From Anaeromyxobacter paludicola (GTDB taxonomy: Bacteria; Myxococcota; Myxococcia; Myxococcales; Anaeromyxobacteraceae), in assembly GCF_023169965.1 (NCBI RefSeq), contig NZ_AP025592.1, forward strand, positions 3,100,001 through 3,164,000: a stretch of 64,000 nt of DNA, in the 5' to 3' direction. The notes below the pieces were generated by a model. It did no database searches. It was not told where the DNA came from and saw only the letters and a program-made list of their open reading frames with translations. The translations under genes and the position numbers were made by a program. This document shows, in pieces, positions 1 through 6,431 of the stretch (position 1 is the stretch's first letter; the number at the start of each line of letters is the position of its first letter).

Positions 1-395
1 GGCGGGCAGGCGGGGCCCTGCGCGAACGTGCTCGAGTAGAGCAGGCGCGAGCCGTCCGGGAAGAAGTAGCCGCAGGTGGTGCGCCCCTCGCCGTTGGAGA
101 CGCGGCGGACGTTCCTCCCGTCGGCGTCCATCACGTACTCCTGATCGCAGGCCCGCCCTTCGCGCGTGGACTGGAAGATGAGCTGCTTGCCGTCGAAGCT
201 GAAGTAGGCCTCGGCGTTCTCGCCGCCGAAGGTGAGCTGGCGCACGTTGCGCAGGTGGCGCTCGCCGGGCAGCTCGAGCCCCTGGGCCGACGCGGACGCG
301 GCGGGGGCGGGCGCGGCGCTCGGGCCCGGCCCCGGCGAGGTGGCGTGCGTGCAGGCGAGCGCTGCGGCGAGGACGGCGAGCGGGTACGGGCGCAT
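1..395 (-). CDS. Partial lipoprotein with TolB/PD40-type beta-propeller repeat
   Basis: Only the N-terminal 131 codons are inside the window; the gene runs off the left edge. The protein starts MRPYPLAVLAAALACTHA, a short lipoprotein signal with a lipobox ending at Cys15, so it is probably anchored to a membrane and faces the periplasm. After an Ala/Pro-rich linker there are two units of the PD40/TolB type: 'AYFSFDGKQLIFQS' with 'MDADGRNVRRVSNGEG', then 'GYFFPDGSRLLYSS'. Families with this repeat form beta-propellers and often bind other envelope proteins. The start is the ATG directly before the signal peptide. No enzyme function can be assigned from this fragment. Confidence 0.72.
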   Translation of the reverse strand, partial: MRPYPLAVLAAALACTHATSPGPGPSAAPAPAASASAQGLELPGERHLRNVRQLTFGGENAEAYFSFDGKQLIFQSTREGRACDQEYVMDADGRNVRRVSNGEGRTTCGYFFPDGSRLLYSSTFAQGPACP

Positions 396-479
396 GGCCC
401 GTTCTGTAGCGGGACGACGGGCCGTCTGCCGTGCCGCCGGTTGCACCCCGGGCGCCGGGTCCCCATCTTCGGTCCGGGG

Positions 480-869
480 ATGACCTTCCTCGTGCTCGCG
501 CTGGTCGGTTCGGTCCAGGGCGCCGCGCTGGCGGCCGCCCCGGTCGCGGCCCACGCGCGGGTCGCCTACCCCGGCGTCCGGCTGCTCCGGCTGCTCCGGC
601 CGGGGCCGCCGCGGCTCCGCCCCGACCCGGACAGCCCGCTCGCGACCTGCCTGCTCCGCCCCTGCGGTCCGCCCCGGTCGGAGCCGCTGCGCTGGGGGCC
701 GCGCGGCTACGCCTACCCCCGGCCGGAGCAGATGGTCGCCGACCTCACCCGCCACCTCACGCGCGACCCGCTCCTCACGCAGGCGGCGATCTGGCTCGGG
801 ACCGACCGGATCCGCGTGGACGTCCGGAACAACCGCTGGTTCCTGAGCCTCCGGCTGCCGACGCCCTGA
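480..869 (+). CDS. Hypothetical exported protein
   Basis: A 129-residue protein I do not recognise. The ATG at 480 is followed by a hydrophobic stretch (MTFLVLALVGSVQGAALAAA) that looks like a signal peptide. The middle is rich in Arg, Pro and Leu. The last 45 residues look like a folded domain ('MVADLTRHLTRDPLLTQAAIWLGTDRIRVD'). It lies 84 bases from the divergent PD40 lipoprotein, so both could share a control region. A longer frame upstream of 480 exists but lacks protein-like composition, so the signal-peptide start was preferred. Confidence 0.5.
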   Translation: MTFLVLALVGSVQGAALAAAPVAAHARVAYPGVRLLRLLRPGPPRLRPDPDSPLATCLLRPCGPPRSEPLRWGPRGYAYPRPEQMVADLTRHLTRDPLLTQAAIWLGTDRIRVDVRNNRWFLSLRLPTP

Positions 870-962
870 GGCCCCTCGCGGCGCCGGCGCCCGCTGGGCG
901 GCGCGGCGAGCGGCCCCCCGACCCTTTTTCTCCCCGGCGGGCCTGTGGCAAGCTGCCGCGCG

Positions 963-2186
963 ATGATCGACCGGCTGCGCTGCGCCACCCTGCTCGCCTT
1001 CCTCCTCGCCGCCTGCAACCGGGCCCCCGCGAACCACCCGGCCCGCCCGGCGCCGGCCCAGGAGGCGGCCGCCCGCACGGACGGCGGCCAGCTCGCGCAC
1101 GTCCGTCCGCCCCGCGCGCCCTGCCTGGGAGCCCGCGGCCGCGGCACGCCCGACGCGCTCACCGACAAGGCGCTCGACGCCCTCGACCGGAGCCAGGGCG
1201 AGAAGGCGCTCGCCTGCAGCGAGGAAGCGCTCCAGCTCGAGCCCGACCACCTCCCGGCGCTGCACGCGCGCGCCGCGGCGCTGGTGGCCCTCGGCCGGCT
1301 CGACGAGGCGAAGGTGGCCTACGCCCGCGCGCTCGCCGCCGCGCCCGACGACGCCGAGGTGCTCCAGGGGGCGGCCGACCTCTACGTCTCGCGGCTCGGC
1401 TCCGACCGCGAGCTGCTCGAGCTGGGGCGGGCCTACGCGGTCCGCGGGCTCGCCGCGGCGCGAAAGGCGGCGAAGCCCGATCGCGACCTGGTGGGCGGCC
1501 TCGCCTCGCTCGCGGCCATGGCCGAGAACGACCTGGGCGAGAGCCGGGCCGCGCTCGGCCACGCCGACGAGGCCTTGCGCGTGCTGCCGGGCGACGCCGA
1601 CGCGCTCTACGAGCGCGGCGTGGCGCTCTACGAGCTCTGCCGGTTCGACGACGCCCGCGGCGCCTTCGACCGGATGCTGAAGAAGATCCCCGACGACCCG
1701 TGGGCCCTCCACTACCTCGGCCTCCTCGCCGAGCGGAGCGGCGACGGCGGGCACGCCGACGAGTACCAGCGCAAGGCGCGCACCCTCTCGCCGAGCGACT
1801 TCCGCAACCCGGTGGAGGTGGGCGAGGCCGACTTCCGGCGCGAGGTGGCCTCCGCGCTGGCCGCCCTGCCGGACGAGGACCGGCGCGCCATCCGCAACGT
1901 GCCGGTGGAGGTGGCCGACCTCCCGGCCCTCGACGACCTCACCGCGGTCGAGCCGCCGCTCTCGCCCTCGATCCTGGGGCTCTTCCGCGGGCCGGCGGAG
2001 CAGGAGCCCTGCCAGAAGAGCGACGGGCCCAACTGCCGCAGCATCGTCCTCTACCGCAAGAACCTGGCCCGCTTCGCCCGCACCCGGGAGGAGCTCGCCG
2101 AGCAGGTGAAGGTCACCCTGCTCCACGAGATCGGCCACCTGCGCGGCGAGAACGACGACGACCTGCGGGCGCGCGGGCTGGAGTAG
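963..2186 (+). CDS. Lipoprotein with TPR repeats and a C-terminal minimal zincin metalloprotease domain
   Basis: A 407-residue protein. The N-terminus (MIDRLRCATLLAFLLAAC) is a lipoprotein signal with a LAAC lipobox. Residues about 70-290 form TPR-like helical pairs ('ALACSEEALQLEPDHLPALHARAAALVALGRLDEA' type units). The C-terminal 130 residues match the Zincin_1 / MMP-like family (PF06262, COG3824): a pattern of 'LPDEDRRAIRNVPVEV', 'SILGLFRG' and then HEIGH at residues 388-392 followed by an Asp/Glu-rich end (ENDDDL), which supplies the expected metal ligands. Stand-alone members of this family are about 120 residues, so the TPR-lipoprotein fusion is unusual. ATG 963 was chosen over an in-frame start at 945 because it begins the signal peptide. 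Confidence 0.82.
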   Translation: MIDRLRCATLLAFLLAACNRAPANHPARPAPAQEAAARTDGGQLAHVRPPRAPCLGARGRGTPDALTDKALDALDRSQGEKALACSEEALQLEPDHLPALHARAAALVALGRLDEAKVAYARALAAAPDDAEVLQGAADLYVSRLGSDRELLELGRAYAVRGLAAARKAAKPDRDLVGGLASLAAMAENDLGESRAALGHADEALRVLPGDADALYERGVALYELCRFDDARGAFDRMLKKIPDDPWALHYLGLLAERSGDGGHADEYQRKARTLSPSDFRNPVEVGEADFRREVASALAALPDEDRRAIRNVPVEVADLPALDDLTAVEPPLSPSILGLFRGPAEQEPCQKSDGPNCRSIVLYRKNLARFARTREELAEQVKVTLLHEIGHLRGENDDDLRARGLE

Positions 2187-2359
2187 CGCGGCACCGCTGG
2201 CCGCCCCTCGCCAGCCCTCCCCACGCAGTGGGGAGGGAGTGCTTCAGATCCCCTCTCCCGCGTGGGCGGCGGAGGATGGGGAGGGCGTGCGACCCTGAGG
2301 AATCGCGCTGCAGATCCCCTCTCCCGCGTGAGCGGGGGAGGGATAGGGAGGGGTGCGAC
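2187..2359. repeat. REP-like palindromic repeats: one type A and two type B copies
   Basis: Between two convergent genes. The type A copy (about 2187-2241) has a C-rich lead and a hairpin with CCTCCCC/GGGGAGG arms. Two type B copies follow (about 2246-2292 and 2313-2359) with arms of the CTCTCCCGC/GCGGGGGAG kind. Type B is the same element read in the opposite direction. With strong hairpins between convergent genes, they could also act as bidirectional transcription stops. Confidence 0.85.
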
Positions 2360-2367
2360 CGGAGCCG

Positions 2368-3285
2368 CTACAGCCTCCCGCACGGCCGCCGGAAGGGGCA
2401 GCGGCGGCAGGCGGCGGGGTCCTCGGCCTGGGGGAAGCGGCCGAGGCTGGCGCGGTTGCGGGGGGCGTCGTCGAGGAGCGCCCGCATGCCGGCGATGCTG
2501 TCGCGCATCTTCTGCTCGCAGCCGGCGAGCGCCTCCGGGTCGGCCCGCACGTCGGTGGTCTCCCCGCCCTGCCCGAGGTAGACGAGGCCGCCCACCACCT
2601 CGCCCGGCGCGAGCTTCCACTTGCCCTGGGCGTAGAGGGTGTAGATGCCGACCTGCGTCTGATCGACGCCGCGCTCGCGGCCGGTCTTCCAGTCGAGCAC
2701 GTGCACCAGGCCGTCGTTGCCGCGGTAGCCGAAGTCGATGGCCACCCAGATCTTCGTGCCCTCGAACTGGAAGCTGTCGAGCTCGTCCACCGTGAGCCAC
2801 TGGCTCCGCGGCGTCTCCTTGATCTCGGCGAAGGCGGGGCTGGCGTAGAAGCCGCGGAGCGACCCCTCCACCACCTCCTCGAAGAGCCGCTTCCACTCCT
2901 CGCCGGTGACCGGGTCGCCGTACTCGTGCTCCACGAGCGCGCCCACCGGCTTCCGGTCGCGCCAGTAGCTCTTCTCGCGCGACACCGACCAGAGGGCGCG
3001 GGCGCGCTGCCGCGTGCGGGCCACGAGGTCGTCGGCCGGCAGGTACTGGCCGGTCACCTGGGCGCGCCGGAGCAGCTGCTTCAGGGCCTCGTGCACGAGC
3101 GAGCCGGCCCACTGCCAGCGCGAGCTGAGCTGCTTCAGCACGTAGAGCTCGCGCACCTCCGAGCCGGCCGGCGCCTCCCACCCGCCCCAGGCGCCGTAGT
3201 AGGCGTAGTAATAGGCGCGCCGGCACTCCTGGAACTTCTCGTGCCGGGACTTTGACCAGCTGAAGTCGTTGGTGAGCTCTGCCAT
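2368..3285 (-). CDS. PD-(D/E)XK nuclease superfamily protein with probable Fe-S cluster
   Basis: A 305-residue RecB/Cas4-like nuclease (PDDEXK_1, PF12705 style). The N-terminus has the typical 'SWSKSRHEKFQECRRAYYY' helix. The catalytic motif is 'VLDWKTGR' at about residues 193-200, preceded by 'WVAIDFGYRG' and followed by the motif-IV-like 'QVGIYTLYAQ'. Cys21 plus a C-terminal C-x2-C-x5-C (Cys293, Cys296, Cys302) is the four-cysteine pattern that holds a 4Fe-4S cluster in Cas4 and AddB. No helicase or cas gene is next to it, so it is a stand-alone member. Such proteins act on DNA ends, but its substrate is unknown. It is convergent with the zincin lipoprotein gene across a repeat cluster. Confidence 0.85.
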   Translation of the reverse strand: MAELTNDFSWSKSRHEKFQECRRAYYYAYYGAWGGWEAPAGSEVRELYVLKQLSSRWQWAGSLVHEALKQLLRRAQVTGQYLPADDLVARTRQRARALWSVSREKSYWRDRKPVGALVEHEYGDPVTGEEWKRLFEEVVEGSLRGFYASPAFAEIKETPRSQWLTVDELDSFQFEGTKIWVAIDFGYRGNDGLVHVLDWKTGRERGVDQTQVGIYTLYAQGKWKLAPGEVVGGLVYLGQGGETTDVRADPEALAGCEQKMRDSIAGMRALLDDAPRNRASLGRFPQAEDPAACRRCPFRRPCGRL

Positions 3286-3342
3286 CCGCCCGGCAGTCTA
3301 CCGCGCGGGGGGGACAGGGCCTACCGGCTCGCGCGCGGAGAC

Positions 3343-4881
3343 CTACCCGTCGTCGTCCTCGTCGTCCACCACCGGCCCGGAGCCGCCGCCCTGCGCGGCG
3401 GTGGCCATGGGCTCCACGGTGACGGGGCCGAGCGGCAGCCCCTGGAGCTGCGGCCGCACCTCGGCGGCGGTGCCCACCAGCACCAGCGTCAGCTGCTCCG
3501 GGTCGAGGTACCTGCGCATCGCCGCCTGCACGTCGGCGGCCGACACCTGGTTCACCCGCTCGACGTAGCGATCCCAGTAGTCGTCGGGGAGGCCGTACAC
3601 CACCTCCTCGGCGAGCTTGCCGGCGATGCCGCCGGCGGTGGCGAAGTCGGCCGGCAGCGAGAGCGCGAGCGCGTTGCGCGCGTCCTTGAGCTCCGCCTCG
3701 GACACCGCGGTCTCGCGCATCCGGCGGATCTCCTCGAGCAGCCCCTTGAGCGCCGCGCCGGTCACGTCGGCCTTCACGTTGCCGGCGACGTAGCTCGTGC
3801 CCCCGAACTTGCGCGCCTCCTCGCGGGCGTAGATGCCGTAGGTGTAGCCCTGCTTCTCGCGCAGCTCGCGGAAGAGGCGCGAGGCCGAGCCGCCGCCGAG
3901 GATCTGGAAGGCCACCTCGGCGGCGTAGTAGTCGTCGCTCTTCCGGTCGAGGCCGGGCGTGCCGAACATCACCAGCGTCTGCGGCGCGTCGGGCTTGTCC
4001 ACGAGGAGCGTGCGCAGCGGGCGCTGCGGGACCTTGACCTCGGGGGCCGGCGGCGCCGCGCCCGGCTTCCAGGCGCCGAACGCCTTCTCGAGGCGGGGCT
4101 CGAGCTCGGCGCGCGTGACGTCGCCCACCACCACCAGCTCGGCCGCGTTCGGGACGTAGTGGCTGGCGTGGAAGCGGGCCAGCGCCTCGCGCGTCACCGC
4201 GCGGGTGGAGGCCTCGGTCCCGGCGATCCAGTGGCCGTACGGGTGGCCGTTCCAGAAGAGCCGGCCGAAGGCCTTCGCCGCCACCACGCCCGGCTGGTCG
4301 CGCTGCTGCAGGAGCGAGACGAGCCGCGCGTCCTGCACGCGGGCGAAGTCGCCCTGCGGGAAGGCCGGGTGGAGCGCCACGTCGGAGAAGATCTCGAGGA
4401 GCTTGTCGAGGTGGCGGACGAGCGCGCTGCCCGACACCGAGGCCTGGTCGAAGCCGGCGCCCGCCGAGACGCTCGCCCCGATGAAGCCGAGGTCGTCGGA
4501 GATCTGGGTGGCGCTGCGGGTGGCGGTGCCCTCGGTCAGCATCGAGGCGGTGAAGCTGGCGAGCCCCGGCTGCCCGGCCGGGTCGTGCACCGCCCCGGCG
4601 TCGAGCGCCAGGTCGAGCGAGACGATCGGCAGGCGGTGGTACTCGACCAGCCGCACCTTGAGGCCGTTGGAGAGCGTGAAGTGCTGCTGCGGCGGCACCT
4701 TCAGGACCGGCGTCGGCCCCTTGGGCGGGACGGCGGCCCGGTCGGGCGGCGCGATGGAGAGGCCGAGCGGCTGGCCGGCGGCGGGCTGGCCGGCGGCGCT
4801 CTCGGGCGGGCGCGCCGGCGCGGTGGCGCAGGCGGCGGCGAGGGCCAGGGGGAGGAACAGGTGACGGGACGGCGCGCGCAT
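3343..4881 (-). CDS. M16 family peptidase-like lipoprotein, non-catalytic subunit
   Basis: A 512-residue protein with two M16 (insulinase/pitrilysin) halves. The signal 'LPLALAAAC' is a lipobox, so it is predicted to be lipidated. The first half keeps the fold signature ('FTLSNGLKVRLVEYHRLPIVSLDL') but has 'GLASFTASMLTEGT' where active members have HxxEH, so the zinc ligands are missing. The second half has the 'YTYGIYAREEARKFGG' and 'LDPEQLTLVLVG' motifs of the M16_C domain. It ends in an acidic tail (VVDDEDDDG). Its ATG abuts the stop of the active M16 gene, so the two are probably co-translated and form a heterodimer, as known for two-subunit M16 proteases. Confidence 0.9.
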   Translation of the reverse strand: MRAPSRHLFLPLALAAACATAPARPPESAAGQPAAGQPLGLSIAPPDRAAVPPKGPTPVLKVPPQQHFTLSNGLKVRLVEYHRLPIVSLDLALDAGAVHDPAGQPGLASFTASMLTEGTATRSATQISDDLGFIGASVSAGAGFDQASVSGSALVRHLDKLLEIFSDVALHPAFPQGDFARVQDARLVSLLQQRDQPGVVAAKAFGRLFWNGHPYGHWIAGTEASTRAVTREALARFHASHYVPNAAELVVVGDVTRAELEPRLEKAFGAWKPGAAPPAPEVKVPQRPLRTLLVDKPDAPQTLVMFGTPGLDRKSDDYYAAEVAFQILGGGSASRLFRELREKQGYTYGIYAREEARKFGGTSYVAGNVKADVTGAALKGLLEEIRRMRETAVSEAELKDARNALALSLPADFATAGGIAGKLAEEVVYGLPDDYWDRYVERVNQVSAADVQAAMRRYLDPEQLTLVLVGTAAEVRPQLQGLPLGPVTVEPMATAAQGGGSGPVVDDEDDDG

Positions 4882-6321
4882 CTACTTGCTCCCCTTCTTC
4901 TTCTGGGACTGGGTCTGGCCCTTCGGGCCGGGCTTCTTCGCCGGCGCCGGCTTCGCCTCGGGCGCCTTCGCCTTCGGCGTCACCGTGAGCACCACCCGCG
5001 CGTCCTTGCGCAGGTACGTCGCCGCGGCGGCGCGCAGGTCCTCGGGGGTGAGCTTGCGGTACCGGGCGAGGTCCTTCCCGAAGTAGCCGGGGTCGCCGGT
5101 GTGGAGCCAGTAGCTGTTGAGCACGGCGGCGCGGCCGGAGAAGCCGCCCACCGGCTCGAGCGCGAAGATCGCCTCCGACTCGGTCTTGTTGCGGGCCCGG
5201 TCGAGCTCGCCCTGGGTGGGCGCCTCGCGCGCCACCTTGGCGATCTCCTCGTCGATCTCCTGCTCGAGCCGCTCCAGGCTCTGGCCCGGCTTGGGGGTCG
5301 CCACCAGCATGAAGGTGCCGGCGAGGGTCTGGCTCTGCTGCCCGGCCATCACCGACTGCGCGATCCGCTCGTCCATCACCATCCGCTTCACGAGCCGCGC
5401 GCTCTTGCCGTCGGCGAGCACCTGGCCGAGCAGGTCGAGCGCCGCGTCCCCCTCCGCGAAGAGCCTGGGCGACTGCCAGGCGATGTAGAGCTTCGGGAGC
5501 TGCACGTTGTCCTGGAGGGTCACCCGCTTCTCGCCGGTGAGCGGCTTCGGCGTGGGGTAGGTGCGCGCCACCCTGGGGCCGGCGGGGATGTCGCCGAACC
5601 ACTTCTCGATCATCGCGCGCGCGAGGCGCGGGTCGAAGTCGCCGGCGATGGCGAGGGTGGCGTCGTTCGGGCCGTAGTAGCGCTGGAAGAACTCCTTCAC
5701 GTCGTCGAGCGTGGCGGCGGCGAGGTCGGCGTGCTCGCCGATCGGCTCCCAGTGGTACGGGAACTGCGGGTCCCACAGGTTCTCGAGCAGCGACTTCATC
5801 GCGAGGCCGTAGGGCCGCATCTCGTAGTTCTGCCGGCGCTCGTTGCGGACCACGTCGCGCTGGTTGTCGAGCTTGGCCTGGTCGAGCGTGGGCAGGAGGA
5901 AGCCCATCCGGTCCGACTCGAGGTAGAGCATCTGCTCGAGCGCGTTCTTCGGGACCTGCTCCCAGTACTGCGTCGAGTCCTGGCGCGTGCCGCCGTTGGA
6001 GGAGCCGCCGGCGGCCTCGATGAGCCGGTCGCCCTCGCCCTTCTCGACGTGGGCCGAGCCCTGGAACATGAGGTGCTCGAAGAGGTGCGCGAAGCCGGTG
6101 CGGCCGGGCCTCTCGTCCTTGGAGCCGACGTCGTACAGCACGTCCACCCCCACCACCGGCGCGGTGTGGTCCTCGGAGAGGATCACGTTCAGCCCGTTGG
6201 AGAGCTTGAAGGTGGTGAAGGGGATCTCGGGGGTGGGCGCGGAGGGCGCGGCCGGCGGCGAGGCGGCCGGCGCGGTCGCCGCGAGAGCGGCGCCGAGGAG
6301 CAGGACCAGGGGGCTCGTCAT
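4882..6321 (-). CDS. M16 family zinc peptidase, catalytic subunit
   Basis: A 479-residue exported peptidase with a signal peptide (MTSPLVLLLGAALAATAPAA). The inverted zinc motif HLFEH lies at residues 79-83. The downstream glutamate region 'MLYLESDRMG' at about 126-136 should supply the third ligand, and 'RDVVRNERRQNYEMRPYG' is a typical M16 segment. The M16_C half ends in a Lys/Pro/Ala-rich tail of about 35 residues (KAKAPEAKPAPAKK...). It is the first gene of a two-gene operon with the zinc-less partner. It is divergent from the DUF5916 gene, sharing the 110-base region 6322-6431, which contains a short G6/C6-type dyad at about 6375-6388. Confidence 0.93.
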   Translation of the reverse strand: MTSPLVLLLGAALAATAPAASPPAAPSAPTPEIPFTTFKLSNGLNVILSEDHTAPVVGVDVLYDVGSKDERPGRTGFAHLFEHLMFQGSAHVEKGEGDRLIEAAGGSSNGGTRQDSTQYWEQVPKNALEQMLYLESDRMGFLLPTLDQAKLDNQRDVVRNERRQNYEMRPYGLAMKSLLENLWDPQFPYHWEPIGEHADLAAATLDDVKEFFQRYYGPNDATLAIAGDFDPRLARAMIEKWFGDIPAGPRVARTYPTPKPLTGEKRVTLQDNVQLPKLYIAWQSPRLFAEGDAALDLLGQVLADGKSARLVKRMVMDERIAQSVMAGQQSQTLAGTFMLVATPKPGQSLERLEQEIDEEIAKVAREAPTQGELDRARNKTESEAIFALEPVGGFSGRAAVLNSYWLHTGDPGYFGKDLARYRKLTPEDLRAAAATYLRKDARVVLTVTPKAKAPEAKPAPAKKPGPKGQTQSQKKKGSK

Positions 6322-6431
6322 GACGCCGGTCCTTATAGGTCAAGGGCGAGGCCGCGTCATCGAGAACGGCGGCGGGGGGACCTCCCCCGAGGGTGAAACG
6401 CCCACCCCCGTCGCGTACCTGCCGGGTCCCG

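Noticed and set aside
431-2581. A 716-codon plus-strand frame over the zincin lipoprotein and the nuclease gene
   Set aside because: Pro/Arg/Ala-rich, crosses the repeat cluster and has no domain. The other frame encodes a TPR and zincin domain.
2368-3285. Cas4 of a CRISPR system
   Set aside because: No cas genes and no array in the window; the protein is longer than most Cas4 proteins.
6375-6388. A G-rich dyad between the M16 and DUF5916 genes as an operator
   Set aside because: GGGGGA-CC-TCCCCC is short and can arise by chance at this GC content; kept only as a remark in the gene entry.
4159-6396. A 745-codon plus-strand frame over the M16 genes
   Set aside because: Composition rich in Arg, Gly and Leu, no recognisable domain, while both M16 proteins on the other strand are complete.
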